A DNA stretch of 51,011 nucleotides, taken from the NCBI RefSeq assembly GCF_019457885.1, contig NZ_JAHZST010000024.1:1-51011 (forward strand). Direction: 5' to 3'. This document shows, piece after piece, positions 40,407 to 48,956 of this stretch. The notes under the pieces are model-generated. The model saw nothing but the letters and a program-made list of their open reading frames with translations. It searched no databases and had not been told where the DNA came from. Source of the stretch: Shewanella nanhaiensis. Its GTDB lineage: Bacteria; Pseudomonadota; Gammaproteobacteria; Enterobacterales; Shewanellaceae. Both the position numbers and the translations under genes were made by a program. The first letter of the stretch is position 1, and every line of letters starts with the position of its first letter.

Positions 40407-42128
40407 ATGTCGGAAAACAGTAAAGTTAACTCATCCCCATTAACCCTTAGTCAGTTTGCTGGTAGCGACAAACGGACACTTTCGGAACTCACCATAGGTG
40501 ATTATCTCGATCAGGTTGCAGCGCAATACCCAGAGAGCTTAGCCATCGTAGTTAAGCATCAAAATATTCGTTGGAACTATCGAGAATACCAGCAACATAT
40601 CGATGAGCTTGCCATTGGTCTGTTAGAACTTGGTATTAAGCCTGGGGATAGGGTTGGGATCTGGTCTCCAAATAATATCGAATGGTGTTTAACTCAGTTT
40701 GCGACGGCAAAAATAGGGGCCATTATGGTCTGTATTAATCCCGCATATCGAGCAGAGGAGCTTGCGTTTTCACTGACTAATGTAGGCTGCAGCGCTATTA
40801 TTTGCGCTGAGAAGTTTAAAAGCAGCCATTATCTTAAAACCCTGTATGAGTTGGCTCCCGAACTTAATGAGTGTGGGCCTGGTCAGTTATCATCTGCAGC
40901 TTTACCAGATCTAAAACATGTGATCCGCATGGGAGAGACACATTCACAGGGTATGTTTAACTTTGACCAATTAATACGACCTTTAACCTCTGATGATAAG
41001 CACAGACTTAAGCATGTCAGTCAGCATCTTAACGCACAAGATGCCATTAACATTCAGTTTACTTCAGGTACTACAGGTTTACCCAAAGGTGCAACACTGA
41101 GTCATCACAATATTTTAAATAACGGTTTGTTAGTGGCTGAGATGATGGATCTAAGCAGTGATGACAAACTATGTATTCCGGTACCTCTCTATCACTGTTT
41201 TGGCATGGTGCTGGGTAATTTAGTCTGTATCGCCAAGGGAGCGACGGCTGTTTTTCCTTCAGAGTCTTTTGAACCGCTTACCTGTTTACAGGTGGTTGAA
41301 GAGGAGCGTTGCAGTGGGCTTCATGGGGTACCTACTATGTTTATTTCCATGCTTGAACTCGAAGAGTTTGCTCAGTTTAACTTAACTAGTTTACGAACCG
41401 GGATCATGGCTGGCGCGACCTGTCCTGAGGAGGTGATGCGCCGAGTACAAAAATTGATGTACATGAAAGAGGTGCTAATTGGTTATGGGCAAACCGAGTG
41501 TAGCCCGATCAATCACATCACTGAGATAGACTCTCCTTTGGATAAGCGAGTGACCACAGTTGGTCGTGCTTTGGCCCATACTAACGTCAAAGTTATCGAT
41601 GAGTTTGGTGACATCTTGCCAGTAGGTGAGGCTGGAGAGGTGTGCAGCCAAGGTTATTGTGTAATGCAGGGCTACTGGAATGATATAGAGAAAACAGCGG
41701 CCACAATCGATAAGCAGGGCTGGCTGCACTCAGGGGATATCGGTGTTATGGACTCTGAGGGTTACGTTAAAATTGTGGGGCGCATTAAGGATATGATCAT
41801 ACGTGGCGGTGAGAATATCTACCCTAGAGAGATTGAGGAGAAGCTGTTTACCCACGGCGATGTACAAGATGTTGCCGTCTTTGGTGTCAAGAGTGAAAAG
41901 TACGGTGAGGAGGTCTGTGCTTGGATAAAACTCAGACCCGGTTGTGTCGGTGCTGAGGAGTCAATTCGTGGTTTTTTGGAGCAAAAACTCGCCTATTTTA
42001 AAGTGCCACGCTACATTAAGTTCGTTACGCAATACCCCATGACTGTGACGGGTAAGATACAGAAATTTAAGATGCGAGAGATGATGTATCAGGAGCTACA
42101 TCAAGGCTTGAATCAAAACAATGTATAG
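40407..42128 (+). CDS. AMP-dependent acyl-CoA synthetase
   Basis: A 573-aa ANL-superfamily ligase that activates a fatty or other carboxylic acid via an acyl-adenylate to the CoA ester. Motifs: P-loop FTSGTTGLPKGA (about 218-229), PLYHCFGM (about 265), GYGQTECSP (about 365), WLHSGDIG (about 440), GRIKDMIIRGGENIYP (about 460-475) and the catalytic Lys in TVTGKIQKFKMRE (about 553). Similar genes lie in Shewanella amino-acid or fatty-acid breakdown regions, but none is adjacent here. The substrate length is not deducible. A good AGGGAG ribosome site is present. Confidence 0.9.
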   Translation: MSENSKVNSSPLTLSQFAGSDKRTLSELTIGDYLDQVAAQYPESLAIVVKHQNIRWNYREYQQHIDELAIGLLELGIKPGDRVGIWSPNNIEWCLTQFATAKIGAIMVCINPAYRAEELAFSLTNVGCSAIICAEKFKSSHYLKTLYELAPELNECGPGQLSSAALPDLKHVIRMGETHSQGMFNFDQLIRPLTSDDKHRLKHVSQHLNAQDAINIQFTSGTTGLPKGATLSHHNILNNGLLVAEMMDLSSDDKLCIPVPLYHCFGMVLGNLVCIAKGATAVFPSESFEPLTCLQVVEEERCSGLHGVPTMFISMLELEEFAQFNLTSLRTGIMAGATCPEEVMRRVQKLMYMKEVLIGYGQTECSPINHITEIDSPLDKRVTTVGRALAHTNVKVIDEFGDILPVGEAGEVCSQGYCVMQGYWNDIEKTAATIDKQGWLHSGDIGVMDSEGYVKIVGRIKDMIIRGGENIYPREIEEKLFTHGDVQDVAVFGVKSEKYGEEVCAWIKLRPGCVGAEESIRGFLEQKLAYFKVPRYIKFVTQYPMTVTGKIQKFKMREMMYQELHQGLNQNNV

Positions 42129-42149
42129 ATTCTTCTTGTCCATAGACAA

Positions 42150-42174
42150 AATGCCAGTCGAGATGACTGGCATT
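42150..42174. terminator. Bidirectional terminator between convergent genes
   Basis: AATGCCAGTC (42150-42159) pairs with GACTGGCATT (42165-42174) around GAGAT. It serves the acyl-CoA synthetase and the amidohydrolase genes, which converge; on the minus strand it is followed by ttgtc. Confidence 0.75.
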
Positions 42175-42197
42175 GTTGGTGTTAATGCTAATTGATA

Positions 42198-43511
42198 TTA
42201 CTGCTGTTTATAGACTTGGCCATCTTTCATCACAAAGGTGACATTTTCCATTAAGCTAATATTTTCTAACGGATCACCATCGACAGCGATAATATCAGCC
42301 ATAAACCCCGCTTTTATCTGACCCAAATTATCTTGCTTAAGTAGGGCTGCACTATTGATGGTTGCTGCCTGAAGGGCTTGAATGGGGGTCATGCCAAAGG
42401 TGACCATACGGGAGAACTGCTTACCATTGTCACCATGGGGATAGATAGCTGCATCTGAGCCAAACACCATATTCGCCCCCTCTTTAACCGCTTCTCTAAA
42501 GCTCTCTCTTTGGGCTTTAGACACCAACTTCTCTTTATTGATATTCTCCTCAGGCACCCCATTTGCAGCGCCAAAGGCAAGGGTATACTCAGTGTTGTAG
42601 ATATCACAGGAGAGATAGGTACCAGCCTTAATGGCCATCTTTATCGCTTCTTTATCCATAAAGCTGCAGTGTTCAATACTGTCGATCCCAGCTTTTATCG
42701 ATGCTTTTATTCCACTGGTGCCATGAGCGTGAGCCGCAATGGTTAAACCACGCATATGCGCTTCATCGACTGCAGACTTTATCTCCTCATAGCTGAGCTG
42801 TTGTACACCGACTTTTGTGCCTTTGGAAAACACACCGCCAGTTGCACAAACCTTGATGGCATTGGCGCCAAATTTTATGTTTTCACGCACTTTAGCTCTA
42901 ACAGCCCAAGGTCCGTCGGCGACACCATCAGCGATCGATTTTTTCTCAGGAGCCGAGAAGTTATCATCACAATGACCACCTGTGATACTGATTGGATTGC
43001 CGACAGCCCAGATCCTAGGACCTGGAATTTCGCCGGCATTAATACCATCACGAGTGGCGATAACGGCATAGCCTGATGCGCCGAGATCGCGAACTGTAGT
43101 AAAACCTGCTAACAATGTCAGCTTGGCATTTTTAACCGCTTTAACTGTCTGGCGGGGAATGGAGTAATTTTGGGCTGCTAAGAAGTCATCTTCTGCGTCA
43201 CCTGCGAGGTGCACGTGCATATCCATGACACCTGGTACCAAGACTTTGCCACTTAGATCAATCAGATTATAGGAAGCTCTATCTGTTAGTTTATCTTGCT
43301 TTGTGACCTTAACTATCTGGTTATTACTAACAATGATCGCTGCATTTTCTACGGTTTTTCCCTTAGCAACATCCACATAGCCATCAGCGATCAATAAGGT
43401 GTCTTGTGCAAAAACTGGCAAGTGAATACCTAAGCTGAGTAATGCTGTGATAGCCAATCTCTTAGGGAGCCGTTTGATGTAGGTCTTATCTATTATCTCA
43501 GTGGTTTTCAT
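42198..43511 (-). CDS. Secreted/periplasmic amidohydrolase (imidazolonepropionase/prolidase-like)
   Basis: A metal-dependent hydrolase of the amidohydrolase superfamily, 437 aa from ATG 43511, where GGAAGCGAG is upstream; an in-frame ATG at 43538 could add 9 residues. An N-terminal segment (KRLAITALLSLGIHLPVFAQ) is a signal peptide, so it acts outside the cytoplasm. Metal ligands are visible: HVH (about residues 99-101), K in AIKVCATGG, H in AAHAHG, H in SIEHCSF and D in GSDAAIYPHG. Members of this group cut Xaa-Pro or acyl-amino acid bonds; the substrate is not clear here. Confidence 0.88.
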   Translation of the reverse strand: MKTTEIIDKTYIKRLPKRLAITALLSLGIHLPVFAQDTLLIADGYVDVAKGKTVENAAIIVSNNQIVKVTKQDKLTDRASYNLIDLSGKVLVPGVMDMHVHLAGDAEDDFLAAQNYSIPRQTVKAVKNAKLTLLAGFTTVRDLGASGYAVIATRDGINAGEIPGPRIWAVGNPISITGGHCDDNFSAPEKKSIADGVADGPWAVRAKVRENIKFGANAIKVCATGGVFSKGTKVGVQQLSYEEIKSAVDEAHMRGLTIAAHAHGTSGIKASIKAGIDSIEHCSFMDKEAIKMAIKAGTYLSCDIYNTEYTLAFGAANGVPEENINKEKLVSKAQRESFREAVKEGANMVFGSDAAIYPHGDNGKQFSRMVTFGMTPIQALQAATINSAALLKQDNLGQIKAGFMADIIAVDGDPLENISLMENVTFVMKDGQVYKQQ

Positions 43512-43686
43512 ACTCGCTTCCATATTCATACAGTCCACACTTCATTGTTTGAGATTATCATACGCTAACAGGTTGGATTTTTGTTATCTAAGTTAAAGGA
43601 GGAATGAAGAGTATAGATGAAATGGTTGGAGCTACCCGAGCTGTATAAGCTCGGAGTAGGTGGGATGTATAAGCAGAAAATAAAAG

Positions 43687-43905
43687 TTATCGGTTATTAA
43701 ACCAGTCCGAGAACTCTTTAAAGTCAATTCGACCATTGCCGTCGGTGTCGATGGCATCGAAGCCGATAGGATCGCTCTCCCCTGGGGCTAGCGCCTCAAG
43801 TGCTACGAGTAAGCGGTTAAATTCTGATAACTCGATGGTGCCATCGCTGTCGGTATCGAAATGGGTAAAATTGTCTTCTAGCTCTTCAATGCTTATCTGT
43901 GTCAT
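43687..43905 (-). CDS. EF-hand domain protein, 72 aa
   Basis: A small calmodulin-like protein with two clear calcium loops: DTDSDGTIELSE (about 17-28) and DTDGNGRIDFKE (about 53-64), each with Asp/Asn at positions 1, 3 and 5 and Glu at 12. No signal peptide, so it is probably cytoplasmic, where it may bind Ca2+ as a sensor or buffer. The start has AAGGA 8 bases upstream. It is a lone gene on the minus strand, between the amidohydrolase and ybiT. Confidence 0.9.
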   Translation of the reverse strand: MTQISIEELEDNFTHFDTDSDGTIELSEFNRLLVALEALAPGESDPIGFDAIDTDGNGRIDFKEFSDWFNNR

Positions 43906-44040
43906 AACACTTCCTTAGTTTTGATAATGGCTATGTTCCATTTAGGAAAAACTGCTATTTTCCCGACATACAATAGTAATGGAGACACTTGTTTACCGTT
44001 TCAAGGCTTGCGTTATAAGAAAGTGGTTGTGACTGAAATA

Positions 44041-44088
44041 AAAAAGGCCAAAGCCCTAGCTCTTAAAGAGCGAGTGACTTTAGCCTTA
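44041..44088 (-). terminator. Terminator after ybiT
   Basis: A long imperfect hairpin with an inner GCTCT/AGAGC core (44059-44071), outer arms GGCCAAAG and CTTTAGCC, and a run of T on the minus strand (aaaaaa at 44040-44045 on the plus strand). It lies right after the ybiT stop codon at 44097. Confidence 0.75.
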
Positions 44089-44096
44089 GGCTGCAG

Positions 44097-45776
44097 TTAA
44101 GCGACTTTTTTAGCTTCCGCTTCAGCCTTGCTTGCTAGATATTCATCAAAAGTACCGTGGAAGTTCACCAGTTGCTTATCTTTAACATCGATAATATGCG
44201 TCGCAAGAGATGAAACAAATTCGCGGTCGTGACTGACAAACAGTAGGGTGCCTTCAAACAACTTCAGCGCATTGTTTAACGCTTCAATGGCTTCCATATC
44301 CATGTGGTTAGTTGGTTCATCCATTACTAATACATTGATATCTTGCATCATCAGTTTGCCAAACAGCAGGCGGTTTTTCTCTCCACCTGAGCAGTTACGC
44401 GCTTTTTTGTTGGCGTCATCCTCTGTAAAGAGTAGGCGACCTAACATACCACGGACCATAAGATCGTTATGCTTAGGTGTGCGCCATTGTGACATCCAGT
44501 CAAAGAGGGTTAGATCATTATCAAAATCTTTGCTGCTGTCTTGTGGACAGTAGCCGATAGCGGCATTCTCTGACCATTTAATCACACCTTGAGTGTTAGA
44601 CAGTTCATTGACCAGACAGCGTAGTAGGGTTGTTTTACCCACACCATTCTCACCAATTACAGCTAGTTTAGCACCCGCTTCGAGAATGAGGTTGCCGCCT
44701 TCAAATAGCATTCCATCTTCAAAACCATGACCAAGATCTTCGATAACAAGCGCCTGACGGTGTAGCTTTTTACTTTCATCAAAGCGCAGCGATGGTGTCA
44801 TACGGCTAGTTGACTTAACTTCATCTAGGCTTATCTTTTCAAGTTTCTTAGCACGTGAGCTTGCCTGTTTCGCCTTTGATGCGTTAGCCCCAAAACGATT
44901 AACAAAGTCCTGTAACTCAGCCATTTCGGCACTTTTCTTGGCATTACCTGCCAGTAACTGCTCCTGAATAAGACCTGACGCCTCTAGGAAGTACTCATAG
45001 TTACCTGGGTAGATCCGCAGCTCACCGTAATCGATATCTGCCATATGGGTACAAACAGAGTTAAGGAAGTGCCTGTCGTGCGAGATGATGATCATGGTGC
45101 ATTTACGTTGATTAAGCTCCTCCTCTAACCAAGATATGGTATGAATATCCAGGTTGTTGGTAGGCTCATCGAGCAACAGAATATCTGGGTTAGCAAACAG
45201 AGCCTGCGCCAGTAGAACCCTAAGTTTCCAACCTGGTGCAACTTGCTGCATCAAGCCAAAATGAAACTCCTCCTCAATGCCTGCATCGAGTAAAATCTCA
45301 CCGGCGCGACTCTCTGCACTGTAACCGTCCATCTCAGCAAAGATACTTTCAAGTTCAGCGACTTTCATGCCGTCCTCTTCGGTCATCTCTGGTAGTGAAT
45401 AGATGCGCTCACGCTCCTGCTTGACCTTCCACAGTTCAGCATCGCCCATGATCACGGTATCGATAACACTGTACTGTTCAAATGCGAACTGATCTTGACT
45501 CAAGGTACCTAGCTTTAAGCCTGGAGTGATTGATACATTACCTGAACTTGGCGCAAGGGCACCACTGAGGATCTTCATAAAGGTGGACTTGCCACAACCG
45601 TTTGCACCGATTAAACCGTAGCGGTTGCCGTGACCAAATTTAGCTGAAATGTTTTCAAACAGAGGCTCAGCACCAAACTGCATTGTGATGTTCGCGGTAG
45701 AGATCAAAGAGGTATTCCCAGGTAAAGTTAAGCAGGTTAATTTTGACTTGAGCTCGAATAAAGAGAGTGATGCCAA
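44097..45776 (-). CDS. ybiT: ABC-F family ATPase YbiT
   Basis: A ribosome-associated ABC-F protein without membrane segments. It can be read against E. coli YbiT (530 aa) throughout. Two ATPase domains: Walker A GLIGANGCGKST and AVIGENGVGKTT; second signature CSGGEKNR; Walker B ILLLDEPTNNLD and VLVMDEPTNHMD; and the linker ANASKAKQASSRAKKLEKI between them. The family adjusts translation at stalled ribosomes. From ATG 45776 it is 559 aa. YbiT homology begins only at ISTANITMQFG, so TTG 45707 (with GGGAA upstream, product 536 aa) may be the true start and the first 23 residues a leader. Confidence 0.93.
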   Translation of the reverse strand: MASLSLFELKSKLTCLTLPGNTSLISTANITMQFGAEPLFENISAKFGHGNRYGLIGANGCGKSTFMKILSGALAPSSGNVSITPGLKLGTLSQDQFAFEQYSVIDTVIMGDAELWKVKQERERIYSLPEMTEEDGMKVAELESIFAEMDGYSAESRAGEILLDAGIEEEFHFGLMQQVAPGWKLRVLLAQALFANPDILLLDEPTNNLDIHTISWLEEELNQRKCTMIIISHDRHFLNSVCTHMADIDYGELRIYPGNYEYFLEASGLIQEQLLAGNAKKSAEMAELQDFVNRFGANASKAKQASSRAKKLEKISLDEVKSTSRMTPSLRFDESKKLHRQALVIEDLGHGFEDGMLFEGGNLILEAGAKLAVIGENGVGKTTLLRCLVNELSNTQGVIKWSENAAIGYCPQDSSKDFDNDLTLFDWMSQWRTPKHNDLMVRGMLGRLLFTEDDANKKARNCSGGEKNRLLFGKLMMQDINVLVMDEPTNHMDMEAIEALNNALKLFEGTLLFVSHDREFVSSLATHIIDVKDKQLVNFHGTFDEYLASKAEAEAKKVA

Positions 45777-45865
45777 ATAAGACGTGCAAATTTGCGTAAT
45801 TAATTAGGTCGCGGATTATACAGAGCAACTAGCGGGTATGTCGAGCCTTGGCTGACGATTAATGT

Positions 45866-45891
45866 ATGCCGTCCATTAAAATGGGCGGCAT
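45866..45891 (-). terminator. Hairpin after the lipase gene
   Basis: ATGCCG-T-CCAT (45866-45876) pairs with ATGG-G-CGGCAT (45881-45891) around TAAA. It lies 9 bp past the lipase gene's stop on the minus strand. The U tract is weak. Confidence 0.5.
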
Positions 45892-45899
45892 GGTATGGG

Positions 45900-47552
45900 T
45901 TAACTCGACGCGATGGCTTTACTTGCTACCCAATGTGAGTGAGATACAAGTAAGTTTGTTTGCAGTGGTGTGAGTTTTATAACGCCACTATTTTCCATAA
46001 AGGTCTCGTAGTGAGGGAAATTATCGAGACCATGGGGATCCCAATCATCTTGATCTTGCTCCTTAAGGTGCTCCTTTAATCTCTTATCTTTGAGGGTATT
46101 TTCAAAACCTTGGGAACGCTGGTTATAAACCCAGGTGATCTCAACGTCTTGATCACCTTTTACTCCAAACTTATGGTTCGCTATCGTCGTCAATTTTTGC
46201 GTCGCAAACAGAGCCTGTTTAGCAGGTATGCCATTAGCCTTGCTGTCTACTTTCTCTGCCAGTAACTCGATCAGCTCTAACAGTGGTGCTTCTCCGCCTT
46301 TAAATACCAAATTATCGGAGAAATTGGACAGTTTATGCCAGTTCTTAAGAGGAACAAACAGGGCTTTAACCGAGCGATTAAGATCTGTTTTAGCAATTTT
46401 CTTACTTGCAGCTCTATCGGGTTTTGACAGCTTCTTGTCAGGCTTAAAGGCTTTCTTGGTATTGATAAACACATAGATACGTTTAACGCCACGGGCGAGC
46501 AATGGCATGATGCCTAAGTTTTCACTGTGCCCACCATCTGAGTGACTATACTCCTCAACTAGGCGTTCGGTTCCTTTAGCGGTGTGTATCGGAATATGAT
46601 TAAACTCAGGGAAGCCTAAAGATTTTAAACCTAAAAATTCAGTGACTTCTTGTGGCGCTGCACCAGTACTGGCCATAATATCGGCCAATGAAAATGCTCG
46701 TTCGTTGGTAAAGTCGAGTCCTTTTTTTGGCGCACGTTTAACACTGAAAATGGTTTTATCCCCTTGAGTCACTATCTTATAGGGGCCAATACAGTCATAA
46801 CCATATGAGTCGATATAACCGCCACCAAAGTTATCATCAGCATTGAACCAGTCATCATCAAGAAAATGTTGTTTGATGCCACTGTACAAAGGTGTGTACT
46901 CCACTGGATAACTTTGGTTGAAGTTGACTCCATCTGGATTTTGCAGTGTCGCACCGACAATGAGGAAAGGTGAGCCTTCTCTTGAGGTAACAAAATCTTC
47001 AGGTGTGAGTGTTTGAGGGTTAATGGCACAAGCACTCTCGACAGAGGCATTATCAAAACTAAAGCTCTGATCTGCACTATCTAACTTAAATGGTTTCAAA
47101 AACACTTGGCTTAATACATGGGCAAAGCTCTCATCACCATAGCCTTTAAAACCCGCTTTAATGAGCCGACCAACAACGGCTGAATGAGTAATACTGTATT
47201 GCAGGCTGTGTAGAGGTGCCGGTGATTCAATTTTCTCTAAGGTGATATCTTCAGGCGGTAATATCTCTCCCCAAAATCGCTCAAGTTGTATCTCACTGAT
47301 AAAGGTATAGGGGATGGCGGCCCATGCGCCTCCAGATACGCTGGAGATATACTTAACTTTATTGATAAGACCTGAGTCATGGAGTGCTTTAAGTTGGCCT
47401 AATGTGCAACAAGCACTGCGCGTACCTCCACCAGAGAAGGTGATACCTACCTCTTTATCTTTACTTCGTGTATTAAAGCTCGCTAACGTCGTTTCAGGGT
47501 AGGGGCTAGTGTTGGTCATCCTGTAGGTGACCGCTTTTAGTTGTTTGGTCAT
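45900..47552 (-). CDS. Patatin/cytosolic phospholipase A2-like lipase
   Basis: A 550-aa Ser-Asp dyad acyl hydrolase. The oxyanion loop SGGGTRSACC (40-49) and the nucleophile elbow SVSGG with S73 resemble eukaryotic cPLA2 (G/S-x-S-G-G) more than bacterial patatins (GxSxG); the dyad Asp is D339 in SDGGHSENLG. No signal peptide is present. The family cleaves phospholipid acyl chains. A Lys-rich segment (FKPDKKLSKPDRAASKKIAK, about 369-388) could bind membranes. The start has AAGGA 7 bases upstream. It is a lone gene; whether it is secreted or acts inside the cell is not known. Confidence 0.82.
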   Translation of the reverse strand: MTKQLKAVTYRMTNTSPYPETTLASFNTRSKDKEVGITFSGGGTRSACCTLGQLKALHDSGLINKVKYISSVSGGAWAAIPYTFISEIQLERFWGEILPPEDITLEKIESPAPLHSLQYSITHSAVVGRLIKAGFKGYGDESFAHVLSQVFLKPFKLDSADQSFSFDNASVESACAINPQTLTPEDFVTSREGSPFLIVGATLQNPDGVNFNQSYPVEYTPLYSGIKQHFLDDDWFNADDNFGGGYIDSYGYDCIGPYKIVTQGDKTIFSVKRAPKKGLDFTNERAFSLADIMASTGAAPQEVTEFLGLKSLGFPEFNHIPIHTAKGTERLVEEYSHSDGGHSENLGIMPLLARGVKRIYVFINTKKAFKPDKKLSKPDRAASKKIAKTDLNRSVKALFVPLKNWHKLSNFSDNLVFKGGEAPLLELIELLAEKVDSKANGIPAKQALFATQKLTTIANHKFGVKGDQDVEITWVYNQRSQGFENTLKDKRLKEHLKEQDQDDWDPHGLDNFPHYETFMENSGVIKLTPLQTNLLVSHSHWVASKAIASS

Positions 47553-47744
47553 AGCTGATTCCTTAGCTGATTATCCAAAACTGATTAACCAACCACCTAA
47601 ACCAGTCCTTAAGGCGGTTAGTAGCTAAACATTACATGACTGAGACAATAAACCCAAATCTGCTTATTCAAATCTTTATTGATGTAAGTTCAAAGCGGCT
47701 TAGTATAAAATGCATTCCACACTCCAGCTTTAAATACCTATCTC

Positions 47745-48227
47745 ATGATTGAAGAGCAAAAGAATAATCCACTGCACGGACTTAAACTCGAAGTAATGCT
47801 TACTGAACTAGTCGATTTTTATGACTGGAAGATCTTATATGCAGCTCTACGGTTAGAGTGTTTTAACCTCAACCCTTCACATGAAGCTTGCCTTAAGTTT
47901 TTAAAGAAAACCGAGTGGGCACGTGAACGAGTTGAAAGCTTTTATCTTTATCGTTTTAAGCGTATGCCAAAGGGAAGTAGTGCACAGTTTGAACTTAAGC
48001 CGCGGGAACGAGGTTTTGCCGATGGTATTGTGCCGCGTAAACCAGAAACGTTAACGATAGAGCTTATTGAGCAGATGCGAGCTAAAGCGACTGCCGATTA
48101 TGAAGCGATGAAAGCAAACAAGAGCAAAGGTTATGGTAAGAAGGTTTATGATGGGGCTTATAAGACCCGAACTAACGATAAACGACCTAAGCCTTCTCAA
48201 GATCCTAAAAACCCTTGGGGTAAGTAA
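47745..48227 (+). CDS. VF530 (DUF2132) family DNA-binding-like protein
   Basis: A 160-aa protein whose N-terminal 70 residues are the VF530 domain (NNPLHGLKLEVMLTELVDFYDWKILYAALRLECFNLNPSHEACLKFLKKTEWARERVESFYLY), a helical fold known from Vibrio VF0530 and thought to bind DNA. The remainder is a basic, low-complexity tail (KANKSKGYGKKVYDGAY, then NDKRPKPSQDPKNPWGK). No ribosome site is strong before the ATG. It stands alone between two spacers; a role in nucleoid or DNA handling is possible. Confidence 0.85.
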   Translation: MIEEQKNNPLHGLKLEVMLTELVDFYDWKILYAALRLECFNLNPSHEACLKFLKKTEWARERVESFYLYRFKRMPKGSSAQFELKPRERGFADGIVPRKPETLTIELIEQMRAKATADYEAMKANKSKGYGKKVYDGAYKTRTNDKRPKPSQDPKNPWGK

Positions 48228-48956
48228 AGCTAACGTGTTTTACAGTCTATATTGACTCACTCATAACCCTGCAATAAAGCAATTTTTATTGCAGGATAAT
48301 TTTACTCAAGGGTTTTATTCCATATTCCTCTTATTTCTTTAAAAGTGCTACCATCACTGTTAAATATTTTCGTCATTCATGTGGAAATATAGAAAGAAGC
48401 AAAAAGAATGATATAAGTAAAATATTATCAGGGTAAAAATGTTCATACTGATCCTGCATTGATTTTCCTTATTATACTCATGAGTAATATACATGTGTCG
48501 CCTACCATCAATACATGCATTATTCCTTTACTGAATATTGATATAACAAACTATTTACTTGATGGAAGATTATGTAAAACATTAAGTTTAATACTTAAGT
48601 TTTACAGCGAACACTAAGTGATTTACATGTAAATGTTCTATTTTCATACTGTAACTTATATTTATTCACTATTAAATGTTTCGTAGATAAATATAAATGC
48701 CATTTATTACAGCTGGTTACCTTTATCTATCATGGTTTAAGATTCATTTTCAAAAAAAATGACAGTGATAGAAAAGTTGACATATTAGGTAAGTGATTCG
48801 GTTATTTTACTGAAGTAATAAAGTGTTATTTGTAAATATGATTTTACACCCTGATAACTAAATTGGCTTTATTTGTTTTATTATTGTTCACAACGGTCAA
48901 ATAATGCTCTAGGTTAATTATGCCTTAAGGCAAAATTATAATAAATGGAGTAACAC
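48228..48956. other. 729-bp AT-rich intergenic region with terminator and palindrome
   Basis: It begins with a terminator for the VF530 gene: CCTGCAATAAA (48268-48278) / TTTATTGCAGG (48285-48295). The rest is very AT-rich, with a perfect 14-bp palindrome ATTTACATGTAAAT (48621-48634) about 325 bp before the protease start. The GGAG ribosome site of the protease gene is at about 48945. No coding sequence is supported; a long regulatory leader for the protease is likely. Confidence 0.5.
48268..48295 (+). terminator. Terminator after the VF530 gene
   Basis: An 11-bp perfect stem (arms 48268-48278 and 48285-48295) around GCAATT, followed by ataatttt. It lies 41 bp past the stop codon of the gene at 47745. 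Confidence 0.8.

Noticed and set aside
42756..43076. Plus-strand 106-aa frame opposite the amidohydrolase
   Set aside because: It is antisense to conserved metal-binding motifs and lacks a ribosome site.
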